The position numbers and the translations under genes were made by a program. DNA of 64,000 nt from Pseudomonadales bacterium (GTDB taxonomy: Bacteria; Pseudomonadota; Gammaproteobacteria; Pseudomonadales; Halieaceae): contig JACKNV010000013.1 in the NCBI GenBank assembly GCA_024234735.1, positions 13,595 to 77,594 of the forward strand, in the 5' to 3' direction. Shown here piece by piece: positions 1 through 8,827 of the stretch; position 1 is the first letter of the stretch; each line of letters opens with the position of its first letter. Below the pieces are notes generated by a model. That model was not told where the DNA came from. It saw only the letters and a list, made by a program, of their open reading frames with translations, and searched no databases.

Positions 1-744
1 GGGAGACTCCCCTGGAATGTGATATCGCGTGGCGACACGCCGTTTGACGAAGACCGCTGGGAATTGTACGACCTGCGCAATGACTTCTCGCAGGCCCATG
101 ACCTCGCGGATCAGGAGCCGGAAAAACTGCAACAGCTGCAAGCGCTGTTCATGGAACAGGCCGCCGCCAACCAGGTTCTGCCCCTCGCGGGGCAGCCCAT
201 CGGGTCGACGGGCCTGCCCGATCTGGCGGCCGGCCTGACGCGTGCCACTTACCCCCAGGGAGCGATTGTGCCGGAAGATGCGATACCGCATACCTACAAC
301 CGCTCCTGGGCACTGCTCGCGGAGGTCGAGATCACCGGCAGCAATAGCAGCGGCGTGATCGCGGCACTGGGTGGCAGCTCCGCCGGCTGGTCCCTGTACC
401 TGGACAGACAGCAAAGGCCGGTGTTCCGGTATCGGGTTTTCGATCTGAAAACCATCGAGATCACCGGCCCGCCACTGCCCGTCGGCCCGGCCAGCATCGC
501 GGTGGAATTTGACTACGACGGCAAGGGCTGGGGGCGTGGTGGACGGTTCACGCTCAGCGTCGACGGGGAACAGGTCGGCGCGGACGTCGTCCCCGCCACG
601 CCGCCGGCACTTTATTCAATCGACGAAACCTTCGCTGTCGGCATAGACACCGGCTCACCGGCCGGAGCATACCCCGCCGATGCCATACCCGGTTATGCGC
701 TTTCCGATGCCAGGGTAAGCGCGGTTACTGTCATGCTTCGCTGA
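1..744 (+). CDS. Sulfatase (arylsulfatase family), C-terminal part, cut by window edge
   Basis: The frame is open from base 1 and ends with TGA at 742-744, so only the C-terminal part (about 247 residues) is present. The segment with WELYDLRNDFSQAHDL, then PEKLQQLQALF and NQVLPL, is the usual C-terminal signature of bacterial type I arylsulfatases, where the sulfatase core gives way to the last helix and a beta-sandwich tail. The remaining 170 residues are beta-rich and resemble the extra sandwich seen in longer family members. The catalytic formylglycine motif (CxPxR) would lie upstream and cannot be checked. The product would be expected to hydrolyse sulfate esters in the periplasm. Nothing downstream looks co-transcribed: a strong hairpin and a Fur box follow. 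Confidence 0.85.
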   Translation, partial: GRLPWNVISRGDTPFDEDRWELYDLRNDFSQAHDLADQEPEKLQQLQALFMEQAAANQVLPLAGQPIGSTGLPDLAAGLTRATYPQGAIVPEDAIPHTYNRSWALLAEVEITGSNSSGVIAALGGSSAGWSLYLDRQQRPVFRYRVFDLKTIEITGPPLPVGPASIAVEFDYDGKGWGRGGRFTLSVDGEQVGADVVPATPPALYSIDETFAVGIDTGSPAGAYPADAIPGYALSDARVSAVTVMLR

Positions 745-761
745 GCCGCCGTCGATCGTAG

Positions 762-814
762 GGGGGCCGCAAGGCGTACCGGCGGGGACAAAAGTCCTGC
801 CGGACGCGGCCCCC
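762..814. terminator. Nested GC-rich hairpin after the sulfatase gene
   Basis: GGGGGCCGC (762-770) pairs perfectly with GCGGCCCCC (806-814). Inside it, CCGGCGGGGAC (779-789) pairs with GTCCTGCCGG (794-803) around an AAAA loop. It sits 18 bases after the sulfatase stop and ahead of the Fur-controlled receptor, so a transcript-ending role fits. There is no T-run on the plus strand, so it is not a canonical intrinsic terminator. Confidence 0.5.
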
Positions 815-877
815 AACCCCCCCAGAGTTATTGATTGCCCCTGATGCACTGCGTATTGATGCCGAACTGAATTTATA

Positions 878-892
878 CGATAATCATTCTCA
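878..892 (+). promoter_or_regulatory. Fur box upstream of the TonB receptor
   Basis: CGATAATCATTCTCA matches the 7-1-7 Fur consensus TGATAATnATTATCA at 12 of 14 positions. It lies 37 bases upstream of the receptor start at 929, in a local AT-rich stretch inside GC-rich DNA. The downstream genes (siderophore-type receptor, PepSY membrane protein) are typical Fur targets. Confidence 0.75.
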
Positions 893-928
893 TTGTATTT
901 CGTATTTACTAACCCCCAAGGTATCTGT

Positions 929-3061
929 ATGCACCCACGAAACTCCAACCTGTTGGCGCGGGCTATCGCGTCCCTGGCACTCACGCCCGCCCTGGCAGTT
1001 GCCGCCGAAACCAATCCGTCAACAGGCCTGGAGGAAGTGGTGGTAACAGGCAGCTACCTCATCCGGGAAGACATGGACATGGCCACCGGCCTGGGCCTCA
1101 CGCCCCAGGAAACACCCCAGTCGGTCAGCGTGATGACCGCGCAGCGCATACAGGACCAGCAGTTACAAACTGTTACCCAGGTGGTTCAAAACGCCGTCGG
1201 TGTCTCTACAGACGATATAGACGACGTCCGCCACACCTACTACTCGCGCGGCTTTGAGGTAAAGAATTACCAGCTTGACGGGGTGCCGCTGGCGTGGAGC
1301 CTGGCAGGCGATTCCGGCGAAACCATTGCCGACACCATTATTTACGAGCGCGTGGAATTCGTCCGGGGAGCGACTGGACTGATGACCGGTGCGGGCGAAC
1401 CCTCGGCATCCATAAACCTGGTTCGCAAGGGCGCGCACAGCACCGACTTCACCGGTTACGTGGACGCGGGTACCGGGCGCTGGAGCAACAACCAGCTCAG
1501 CGCCGACGTGGCCACGGGCCTGAACAGCGACGGCAGCATACGCGGCAGACTGGTGGCCAAGGCTGCCGAGGGCGATTCCTACCAGGACCTGTACAAGGAT
1601 GAGAGATACGTCGCCTACGGGGTAGTCGAGGGCGACCTGACTGATGCAACGCTGTTGCGTATTGGCGGCAGTTACCAGAAGAACGACCCCACAGCGCCGA
1701 CCTGGGGCGCCCTGCCGACATGGTTTTCCGACGGCACCCGCACTGACTGGAGCCGGTCCACCACTACCGCCGCCCGGTGGACACGGTGGCGCACCACCAA
1801 TGAAAACTATTTCGTCAACCTTTCCCACAGCTTCGCCAACGACTGGCGCCTTATAGCCAATTACAACCGGCTCGAATACGACCAGCACACCCGCCTGCTG
1901 TACCTCTACGGAAACGTGGACAAGGCCACCGGCGAGGGATTGTATTCCTACCCTTACCGCAGTTCGGGTGACAGCAAACAGGATAGCTTCGACCTGCAGT
2001 TACGGGGCGACTATGAACTGTTCGACCGCCAGCACGAGTTCGTTATCGGTGCGCTCTACAGCAATCAGAATAGCGATACGGTAAGCCGCGACGCCCTGGA
2101 GTTCCCCCCGGTGGGCAACTTCTATGACTGGAACGGCCGCTACCCCGAGCCGGCCTGGTCCGATACAGAAAATACCGAGGTCAACCTGAAGACCGAGCAG
2201 GAAGGCTACTATGCGGTGACGCGTCTGGGGCTGACCGACAGGTTCAATGTCATCGTCGGCGGCCGGCTGGCGAACTGGAAGCGCAAAGGTTACAACTACG
2301 GTGAAACGCTGGATATCGACGACAACAACGAATTCATACCCTATGCCGGTGCACTGTACGACATCACCGACCAACACCGCGTGTACCTGAGTTACACCGA
2401 GATTTTCGAGCCGCAGAACGTCCGCGACATCAACGGCAGTTTCCTCGAGCCGGCCATTGGCGAGAGCGCGGAGTTCGGTCTGAAGAGCAGCTTCCTGGAT
2501 GACAACCTGCAGACCACGGTGTCGATATTCCAGGTAAAGCAGGACAACCTGGCGCAACCCACGGGCGAGATGATTCCGGGAACGATAGAAGAAGCCTACC
2601 GTGCTGCCGATGACACCAAAACCGAGGGGTACGAACTGGAGGCGGTTGGCGAACTGGCCCCCGGGTGGCAGGCGAGCTTTGGCTATACCTACTTCAAGGC
2701 CGAGGACTCCGACGGAGTCAATGTCAATACCCATCACCCGCGCAAACTGCTCAAGCTGTTCACCTCGTATCAGTTCGGTGGAATGCTGAACGGGCTCACG
2801 CTGGGAGCGGGTGTCAACTGGCAGGGGAAAATCTATTCAAATATCGTCAACCCGGCCACGCTGGCCCCGGCTCGCCTGGAACAGGATGACTACGCCCTGG
2901 TCAGCCTGATGGCCCGGTACCGCTTTAATGACAACCTGTCGACCCAGGTCAACGTCGACAACCTGTTTGATGAAACCTACTACAGCCAGGTCGGCTTTTT
3001 TGACCAGTACCGGTATGGCACACCGTTAAATTACAGCTGGCACATCACCTATCAGTTCTAG
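929..3061 (+). CDS. TonB-dependent siderophore receptor (FhuE/FpvA type)
   Basis: Outer-membrane beta-barrel receptor predicted to import a ferric siderophore using TonB energy. The 710-residue product starts with a signal peptide (charged MHPRNSN, hydrophobic stretch, cleavage near AVAA). A TonB-box-like EEVVVTG follows at about residue 35, then the plug: TPQSVSVMT, GFEVKNYQLDGVP and ERVEFVRGATGLMTGAGEPSASINLVRK are signatures of the TonB-siderophore subfamily. The barrel ends in an aromatic residue (YQF), as outer-membrane porin signals do. I chose the ATG at 929 over an upstream ATG at 893 because it directly begins the signal peptide and keeps the Fur box outside the gene. It leads an iron-uptake cluster with the small membrane protein and PepSY protein that follow. 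The siderophore cannot be told from sequence. Confidence 0.93.
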   Translation: MHPRNSNLLARAIASLALTPALAVAAETNPSTGLEEVVVTGSYLIREDMDMATGLGLTPQETPQSVSVMTAQRIQDQQLQTVTQVVQNAVGVSTDDIDDVRHTYYSRGFEVKNYQLDGVPLAWSLAGDSGETIADTIIYERVEFVRGATGLMTGAGEPSASINLVRKGAHSTDFTGYVDAGTGRWSNNQLSADVATGLNSDGSIRGRLVAKAAEGDSYQDLYKDERYVAYGVVEGDLTDATLLRIGGSYQKNDPTAPTWGALPTWFSDGTRTDWSRSTTTAARWTRWRTTNENYFVNLSHSFANDWRLIANYNRLEYDQHTRLLYLYGNVDKATGEGLYSYPYRSSGDSKQDSFDLQLRGDYELFDRQHEFVIGALYSNQNSDTVSRDALEFPPVGNFYDWNGRYPEPAWSDTENTEVNLKTEQEGYYAVTRLGLTDRFNVIVGGRLANWKRKGYNYGETLDIDDNNEFIPYAGALYDITDQHRVYLSYTEIFEPQNVRDINGSFLEPAIGESAEFGLKSSFLDDNLQTTVSIFQVKQDNLAQPTGEMIPGTIEEAYRAADDTKTEGYELEAVGELAPGWQASFGYTYFKAEDSDGVNVNTHHPRKLLKLFTSYQFGGMLNGLTLGAGVNWQGKIYSNIVNPATLAPARLEQDDYALVSLMARYRFNDNLSTQVNVDNLFDETYYSQVGFFDQYRYGTPLNYSWHITYQF

Positions 3062-3071
3062 TTCGGCTGCC

Positions 3072-3611
3072 ATGTACTCCCTCATTGCAATGATGGCGGC
3101 CCTGATCGGTGTGGCCGGGTTATACAGTTCCTGGCGGCGCCTCGCCCTGGCCGGGCCCGGGGTAGTGGCGGGAAGCTGGCTGCTGATTGTGCTGTCCGGC
3201 TGGATCTGGTGCCTCGGCTGGGGCGTCGAGTTCGGCACCGTTTTTGCGTGCCTCGCCCTCAGCGTTGCCGGTGGCGTGTTTCTGCTGCTCAATTACGAGG
3301 TACGGGAGCGGAAATCTCCCCGGCCGGCAGACACGCAACAACTGGTCATCAATCCGCGCACCTGGGGGCGCCATGCCCTGCTCTCAATCATCGTGTTTCC
3401 TGTTGCCGGCACCCTGTCGGTCGTCGGCAGCATCCTGCTCGCCCACGAGATGCCCTGGATACCGGTCAATCAGATGGTGCTCGCCGTGCTGCTTATACCG
3501 GTGATCTGGGGCGCAGCGGCCTACTGGGCCTGCGCCGACCCGTTGCCGGGACGCCCCGCGATCGCATTGGGCGTCGGCGCGCTGCTTTCGCTAGCCTGCC
3601 TTTACTTGTGA
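3072..3611 (+). CDS. Small integral membrane protein of the iron-uptake cluster
   Basis: A 179-residue protein with about four to six hydrophobic segments: near residues 3-18, 28-50, 54-76, 104-124 and 136-178. It starts 10 bases after the receptor stop and is probably co-transcribed with it. Proteobacterial Fur-regulated siderophore loci often carry one or two such short uncharacterised membrane proteins between the receptor and a PepSY_TM protein (DUF3325/DUF3649 types). I cannot assign it to one of these with certainty. By context it would act in the inner membrane in siderophore uptake or iron release. No catalytic motif is visible. Confidence 0.7.
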   Translation: MYSLIAMMAALIGVAGLYSSWRRLALAGPGVVAGSWLLIVLSGWIWCLGWGVEFGTVFACLALSVAGGVFLLLNYEVRERKSPRPADTQQLVINPRTWGRHALLSIIVFPVAGTLSVVGSILLAHEMPWIPVNQMVLAVLLIPVIWGAAAYWACADPLPGRPAIALGVGALLSLACLYL

Positions 3612-3665
3612 GGCTGACGTGACGAGACTGACGTGACGAGACTAACGTGAAGAAACCAATGTGAA
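3610..3665 (+). repeat. Four tandem degenerate 14-bp repeats spanning a gene junction
   Basis: Units are GAGGCTGACGTGAC (3610-3623), GAGACTGACGTGAC (3624-3637), GAGACTAACGTGAA (3638-3651) and GAAACCAATGTGAA (3652-3665). Similarity decays stepwise from left to right. The first unit overlaps the stop codon of the upstream gene and the last contains the GTG start (3661) of the PepSY gene. Each unit carries GTGA. Confidence 0.85.
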
Positions 3666-5097
3666 GATCATTCCCTCCCCCGCACTGGTCCGCCAATCCC
3701 TGGCGGGCCACTCCTGGCTCGGCCTGCTGGCGGGCGCCCTGCTGTACCTGGTCTGCCTGTCCGGCACACTGGCGGTGTTCTATCCTGAATTCGAGCGCTG
3801 GGAACAGCCGCGGGTGCCGGAGTACCTCGAGGTCGACCCCGGAATCTTCGATACAGCCTACGCCGAGGCGCTGGCGCGCGATCCGGCGGCTACGGAGCAT
3901 GTGTTTATCGGCCTGCCCCACGGCGACATGCCGCGCGCCACCGTTTCCACCGACAATGTCGGCTGGTTCGTCCATCGCGACGGCAGCCTGGGCGAGCAGG
4001 TCGCCCACGACTGGACACATATCCTGCTGGACCTGCACCTGTTCCTGCACCTGCCGGAGAGCTTCGGCATGATCGTCGTCAGCCTGCTGGGGGTCATATT
4101 GTGCGGGTTGATCATCTCTGGCCTGCTCGCCCACCCACGACTTTTCAAGGATGCTTTCAGCCTGCGCCTGCGGGGCTCCAAACGCATGGAGCAGGTGGAC
4201 ATCCACAACCGCCTGAGTGTCTGGGGCACCCCGTTTCACCTGATGATCGGCATAACGGGCGCCTATTTCGGCCTGGCGATGCTCATCCTGCCGGTTATTG
4301 CCGAAGTCTATTACGAGGGCGACACCGACCGGGTGATGGCCACGCTGTTCGGCGCGGAACCGCAACTGGAGCAAACCCTGGAGCGGCCGGCTGCTGTCGG
4401 CCGGGCGGTACGCGCGGTGGAGGAGATGGCGGCCGACTCCAGGCCGTTCTATGTGACCCTGGAGGAAGTGGGAACGCCGCAGCAGTTCATGCTGGTGGGG
4501 GCCGGTTACCCCAGGCGCCTGATCTACGCGGAACAGTTTCGCTTTGACAGCGCGGGCAACTACCTCGACAAGGCCGGTTTCTCCGATGGCGAAGCCGGCA
4601 AGCAGGCGATTTTTTCGGTCTACAGGTTGCATTTCGGCCATTTTGGCGGACTGCCGGTCAAGTTTGCCTACGCGCTGCTGGGCCTGGCCCTCACGGTGGT
4701 AGCAGTCAGCGGCGTCAATATCTGGCTCGCACGGCGTAAACACCGCGACCTTCTCAATCCCCTGTGGACCGGGTTTGTATGGGGTGCGCCGCTGGCGCTT
4801 GCCGTCAGCGCCCTGGCACAGGTGGTGTTCGGCATTCCGGCTACCGCGCTGTTCTGGATCACCCTGCTGCTGTGCGGTTGCCTCAGCAGGCTGCTGGACG
4901 ATGACCGGCGCACGCGTCGCCAACTGTTGTGGTACACCGCTGGTGCCGCCTTTGCCCTGGTGGCGGGCCACATGGCGAAATTCGGCAGTCACGCGGTAGG
5001 CGGTGCGGCACTGTGGGTCAACGTCGCCTGGCTTACCGTCGCGGTCATTTTCTGCCTGGCGGCAACCAAAGCCGGGACGCGACTTTCCCGGCGATAG
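3661..5097 (+). CDS. PepSY-associated membrane protein (PiuB/iron-uptake reductase type)
   Basis: A 478-residue PepSY_TM protein of the kind found beside TonB-siderophore receptors, thought to help reduce or release iron from siderophores at the inner membrane. The layout fits the family. There is an N-terminal transmembrane segment (about 18-40) ending in the typical SGTLAVFYPEFERWE, then a periplasmic PepSY-like part. A second membrane pair sits around 135-160 and 190-215, with HNRLSVWGTPFHLMIGITGAYFG. Another periplasmic domain is followed by C-terminal helices from about 340. Conserved HIL and HLFLHLP histidines near residues 120-130 are candidate haem or metal ligands. The GTG start lies inside the fourth 14-bp repeat, and no strong ribosome-binding site is visible. 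It follows the receptor and small membrane protein in one probable operon. Confidence 0.88.
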   Translation: MKIIPSPALVRQSLAGHSWLGLLAGALLYLVCLSGTLAVFYPEFERWEQPRVPEYLEVDPGIFDTAYAEALARDPAATEHVFIGLPHGDMPRATVSTDNVGWFVHRDGSLGEQVAHDWTHILLDLHLFLHLPESFGMIVVSLLGVILCGLIISGLLAHPRLFKDAFSLRLRGSKRMEQVDIHNRLSVWGTPFHLMIGITGAYFGLAMLILPVIAEVYYEGDTDRVMATLFGAEPQLEQTLERPAAVGRAVRAVEEMAADSRPFYVTLEEVGTPQQFMLVGAGYPRRLIYAEQFRFDSAGNYLDKAGFSDGEAGKQAIFSVYRLHFGHFGGLPVKFAYALLGLALTVVAVSGVNIWLARRKHRDLLNPLWTGFVWGAPLALAVSALAQVVFGIPATALFWITLLLCGCLSRLLDDDRRTRRQLLWYTAGAAFALVAGHMAKFGSHAVGGAALWVNVAWLTVAVIFCLAATKAGTRLSRR

Positions 5098-5250
5098 CAG
5101 CACGCCTCGCCCGAGAGCCCGGGCGCAATGGCCAAACCCCGCCCCACCCTGACCGCCGTTTACCTGGACCAGGCGGCGTGGTAGTAAAGGCAGGGGAGCT
5201 GGTGTACCGTTACCCCAGCCTGTTGCGAAGTGGCCTCCAAAGGTAGAGAA

Positions 5251-6039
5251 ATGATTGATAGATTGTCTGGTTCGGGCGGTTTTCTGGCCGCGCTTTCGCT
5301 GTTTTCAGTGCTGCTGATGCCAACGCACTCCCTCGCGGAAAACACCAGGGTGGACGTGCGGGTCCTCAGTAAAGGGGCGAAGTTTATCGGCTCTTCGATG
5401 GGCGGAGTCCAGATTACGATCAGGGACAGCGATACCGGAGAACTGCTGGCGCAGGGCGAAACCCGTGGCGGGACCGGGGACACGGCCAGGATCATGAAGG
5501 ACAGCGCGCCACATCACTCGCCCGTTTCAAGCGACGATGCCGCGGTGTTCACCACGGAACTGGACCTGGACAAGGCCACCCGCATCGAGGTCACGGCCTA
5601 CGGGCCGCTGGCACAGCGCCAGGCCGCCCAGCAAGTGAGCCTGACCCAGTGGGTCGTCCCCGGCAAGCACCTCACCGGGGGCGACGGTTTGCGGCTGGAG
5701 ATGCCCGGGTTTGTGGTCGACGTGCTCGAGCCGGCGACCCCGATGACACTGAGCGGAGAGTCGGTCGAACTGACGATAAGAGCGCATGTCGCGCTGATGT
5801 GTGGCTGCCCGATCACCCCAGACGGTCTATGGGATGCGAACAAGTATGAAGTGAGTGCAATCATAGCGCGAAATGGCACCGTGGAGGGCACGGTGCCGCT
5901 TGGCTTCGCAGGGGAAGCCAGCCAGTTTTTCACCACCGTGAGCCTGGACAAAAAAGGCAGCTACCAGCTCACCGTGTATGCCTACGACCCCGCCAACGGC
6001 AATACCGGGGTCGATTTTGCGACGTTCTCTGTCAAGTAG
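5251..6039 (+). CDS. Exported protein of unknown function in the metal-uptake region
   Basis: I do not recognise a named family. The 262-residue product has a signal peptide (hydrophobic FLAALSLFSVLLMPTHSLA, cleavage after about residue 29) and then a beta-rich, all-periplasmic body. It looks like two immunoglobulin-like folds: one with GVQITIRDSDTGELLAQG near residues 50-65, the other from about 165, with MSGxSVELTIRAHVALMCGCPI. The pair of cysteines in MCGCPITPDG (about 182-184) and several histidines could bind metal. The ATG at 5251 is preferred over an in-frame GTG at 5230 because AAAGG sits seven bases upstream. Its position between an iron-uptake operon and a zinc-type receptor suggests a metal-related envelope role, an inference from context only. 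Confidence 0.65.
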   Translation: MIDRLSGSGGFLAALSLFSVLLMPTHSLAENTRVDVRVLSKGAKFIGSSMGGVQITIRDSDTGELLAQGETRGGTGDTARIMKDSAPHHSPVSSDDAAVFTTELDLDKATRIEVTAYGPLAQRQAAQQVSLTQWVVPGKHLTGGDGLRLEMPGFVVDVLEPATPMTLSGESVELTIRAHVALMCGCPITPDGLWDANKYEVSAIIARNGTVEGTVPLGFAGEASQFFTTVSLDKKGSYQLTVYAYDPANGNTGVDFATFSVK

Positions 6040-6195
6040 CCGGTTTGCAAATCCGTTTAACGGGCCCGGGGCGCTGGCTGGCGCCAGAACGCACACAGTT
6101 TCGACATGTTTGCTCGGTAGGTCACCGCTGAATCGCCATGAACAGGCCCCTGGGCATTGCTTCTGCCCCACAGGCCTGCTATAGATATCCGCCGC

Positions 6196-6489
6196 ATGCA
6201 GAACATTTCCTACACACTGGGCTACAACCTGCGCCTCGCGCTGCTCCTGCTGATGCTCGCATCCCAGGGGATAGCCGGTGCGCACGAGTTGGATGCCAGC
6301 CACCTGCTCGATTCGCACCCCTGCTCGATCTGCGTGCTCGGTCACGGCGCAGGCGCTGCCGTATGTTCTCGACCTGAAGCACCACAACTGCCAAGTGCCC
6401 TGGCCCTGGCGCCCTCCCCGTCCACCAGCGATGTACTGGTCGCGCACAGCAACTACTACTCGAGCCGCGCCCCGCCCGCCACTCTCTGA
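6196..6489 (+). CDS. Small exported His/Cys protein paired with the ZnuD-like receptor
   Basis: A 97-residue product with a signal peptide (YNLRLALLLLMLASQGIAGA) followed by HELDASHLLDSHPCSICVLGHG, a short region dense in histidine and cysteine (HxxDxxHxxxxHPCxxC). This resembles the small DUF2946-like exported proteins found just upstream of zinc- or copper-type TonB receptors. The C-terminal half is Pro/Ala/Ser-rich and apparently disordered. The ATG at 6196 begins the signal peptide directly; upstream in-frame ATGs would add a non-hydrophobic leader. It ends 81 bases before the receptor gene and is probably co-transcribed. A role in handling the metal in the periplasm is inferred. Confidence 0.65.
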   Translation: MQNISYTLGYNLRLALLLLMLASQGIAGAHELDASHLLDSHPCSICVLGHGAGAAVCSRPEAPQLPSALALAPSPSTSDVLVAHSNYYSSRAPPATL

Positions 6490-6570
6490 ACCAGCCTGAA
6501 CCCGATTTATTCCAATCCTATGGTTTTTGTCACCGCGCCGGCGGCGCGTGACCTGTGAGAGAGTCAATCT

Positions 6571-8712
6571 ATGAAAATTTCCTTGCGCTACGGTGTCGCA
6601 GCGGCACTGCTGGGCAATGCCTTGTCCAGCCCCAGTTTCGGCCAACCATCTGCTGGCAATGACGCAACAGCAGAACACCAGCACGAGACCCTGGAAGAGG
6701 TGCTCGTCACCGCCAACCCGCTGAACCGCGAAGCCACTGATCTGTCCCAGTCCGCGACGGTACTGTCGGGTGCGGCACTGGAGCAGCAGTTGGGCAACTC
6801 CATCGGCGAAACGCTGGCCCGCACACCGGGCATGGCCAACGCCAGTTTCGGCGAAAACGTCGGCCGCCCGGTCATTCGCGGCCTGCAGGGCCAGCGGGTC
6901 GGCCTCCTCAACAACAGCCTGGCGGTGAGTGACGCCTCCTCGGTCAGCCAGGATCACGCCGTGTCCGTCGAACCGTTCCTGACGGACCAGATCGAAGTGC
7001 TGCGTGGCCCCTCTACCCTGCTCTACGGCTCCGGCGCGATAGGCGGTGTAGTGAATATGGTATCGCCCTCGATTCCCCAGGATATCCCGGAAGAAGGCTA
7101 CAGCGGGCGTGCCACCGCCCAGGGCAATACCGCGGCCGACGAGGAGTTTGTCGCCGGGCGGCTGGACCTGGGGGCATCATCCTTCGCCCTGCACCTGGAC
7201 GGTTTTCACCGGCGCACCGATGATTACGACATTCCCGGCAACGCCGAACTCTATCCCGACGACGAGCACGACGACGAGGAAGATCACGAAGAAGACACTG
7301 AACATGATGACGGCACCCTGGAAAACAGCTTCCTGAAAAACGAGGGCGGGACTATCGGCCTGGCCTGGGTTGGCGATCAATGGCGTATGGGGGGAGCCTA
7401 TTCGGAGTACAAATCCGACTACGGCATACCCGGCGCCGCTCACGTGCACGTCCATGACGAGGAGGACCAAGAAGACGAGGACCACGAAGAGGAGGAGCAC
7501 GACGAGGAAGCACCCGTCACGATCCGCCTGCGCTCGGAACGCACCGAGGCCGAGTTGGTCGGCCGCGACCCCCTTCCCGGCTTTGAGATGTTGAAAGTGC
7601 AGTTCGTGGATACCCGCTACAAGCACACCGAATTCGAGGGTAGCGAGGTCGGCACGGTATTCAAAAGCGACAGCGACAACACCCGTCTTGAGATGACGCA
7701 CAACGAATGGGGCCCCTGGCAGGGCGTGTTTGGCCTGCAGTACACCGATCTCGACTTCAGCGCAGTGGGCGACGAAGCATTCGTACCCGAGTCGCATACC
7801 AAGACCTCAGCGGTCTTCTGGGTTGAACACGTCCACCTGGAGCAGTGGCAGTTCGATCTGGGCATGCGCTATGAAGATGTCGATATCAAGGTCCCCAGCA
7901 CCCTGGTAGAGCACGGCGGCGAGGCCGGCCCCCCCGCACACAAAGACTTCCAGCCCTTCAGTGCCTCCACGGGAGCGATCTGGAATCTCAGCGACAGCAT
8001 CGACCTGACGGCCTCCGTGTCCTACGCCGAGCGTGCCCCGGCGGTGGAGGAACTGTATGCCAATGGGCCGCATGTCGCCACCCAGCGATTCGAGGTGGGC
8101 GATCCCTCCCTGAACAATGAGTCCAGCGTGCATGTGGAGGGCGGCGGTCGCGCGCAGTTCGGCGGTTTCAGCGGCAGTGTGACGGTCTATATGGATCAAT
8201 TCGACAACTACATCTACCAGATGGACTCCGGCCTCGAGGAGGACGGGCTTCCAGTACTGTACTGGTCGCAGCAGGATGCGGATTTCGTCGGGGCCGAAAT
8301 GGAGTTGCGTTATGACTTCGAGCCCAATCACTTCGGCCATTGGCAGGTGTACGGTTTCGGCGATATTGTCGATGGGGAACTGGGCGACAATACCGATGTG
8401 CCGCTACAGCCGCCGAAACGCCTGGCGTTCGGTATCGACTGGGATATGAGAAGCTGGGCGGCCAATGTGCTGTGGATACACGCATTCGACCAGGACAACG
8501 TCGCGCCCGGGGAAACAGAAACCCCCGGTTACGACCTGTTGAATGCGGAGGTGGTCTATACCGGCCCCGAATTCGATGCCTTCGACTGGCAGGTCTACCT
8601 CAAGGGACAGAACCTGCTGGACGACGATATCCGCAACAGCACCTCCTATATCAAGGACCAGGCACCGCAGATCGGCCTCAACGTCATTTTTGGCGTTCGG
8701 GCGTATTTCTGA
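6571..8712 (+). CDS. znuD: ZnuD-like TonB-dependent receptor with acidic/His metal-binding loops
   Basis: A 713-residue outer-membrane receptor predicted to import zinc or zinc-loaded ligands. It has a signal peptide (AALLGNALSSPSFGQ), a TonB-box-like LEEVLVTAN near residue 42, and a plug with ETLARTPGMANASFGENVGRP and VRGLQGQRVGLLNN, characteristic of the ZnuD group. Two extracellular-type insertions stand out. Residues about 230-248 are almost entirely D, E and H, and residues about 291-315 are again D/E/H with an HVHVH start. Similar His/acidic loops in neisserial ZnuD capture zinc. The C-terminus ends in YF. The start ATG is preceded by GAGAGAG. No convincing Zur box was found upstream. 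Copper or another divalent metal is the main alternative. Confidence 0.88.
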   Translation: MKISLRYGVAAALLGNALSSPSFGQPSAGNDATAEHQHETLEEVLVTANPLNREATDLSQSATVLSGAALEQQLGNSIGETLARTPGMANASFGENVGRPVIRGLQGQRVGLLNNSLAVSDASSVSQDHAVSVEPFLTDQIEVLRGPSTLLYGSGAIGGVVNMVSPSIPQDIPEEGYSGRATAQGNTAADEEFVAGRLDLGASSFALHLDGFHRRTDDYDIPGNAELYPDDEHDDEEDHEEDTEHDDGTLENSFLKNEGGTIGLAWVGDQWRMGGAYSEYKSDYGIPGAAHVHVHDEEDQEDEDHEEEEHDEEAPVTIRLRSERTEAELVGRDPLPGFEMLKVQFVDTRYKHTEFEGSEVGTVFKSDSDNTRLEMTHNEWGPWQGVFGLQYTDLDFSAVGDEAFVPESHTKTSAVFWVEHVHLEQWQFDLGMRYEDVDIKVPSTLVEHGGEAGPPAHKDFQPFSASTGAIWNLSDSIDLTASVSYAERAPAVEELYANGPHVATQRFEVGDPSLNNESSVHVEGGGRAQFGGFSGSVTVYMDQFDNYIYQMDSGLEEDGLPVLYWSQQDADFVGAEMELRYDFEPNHFGHWQVYGFGDIVDGELGDNTDVPLQPPKRLAFGIDWDMRSWAANVLWIHAFDQDNVAPGETETPGYDLLNAEVVYTGPEFDAFDWQVYLKGQNLLDDDIRNSTSYIKDQAPQIGLNVIFGVRAYF

Positions 8713-8749
8713 TCCCGCGCGGCGCGCACCGGCCGTATCTGAAGCGACC

Positions 8750-8779
8750 CCCGCATCCTGCAGGCACGCAGGGTGCGGG
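8750..8779. terminator. Hairpin between convergent receptor and DUF937 genes
   Basis: CCCGCATCCTG (8750-8760) pairs with CAGGGTGCGGG (8769-8779) with one G-T wobble and an 8-base loop. It lies between two convergent genes (ends 8712 and 8828), the expected place for a shared terminator. The T-rich tail is weak. Confidence 0.5.
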
Positions 8780-8827
8780 AGTCGTCGGGTTTGGCCTCGC
8801 CGCGCTATTCGGTTATAGGTGACGGCC

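Noticed and set aside
3493..5103. A 536-codon open frame on the minus strand
   Set aside because: Antisense to the PepSY membrane protein; the translation is Gln/Arg/Gly-rich with no domain, as expected for GC-rich shadow frames.
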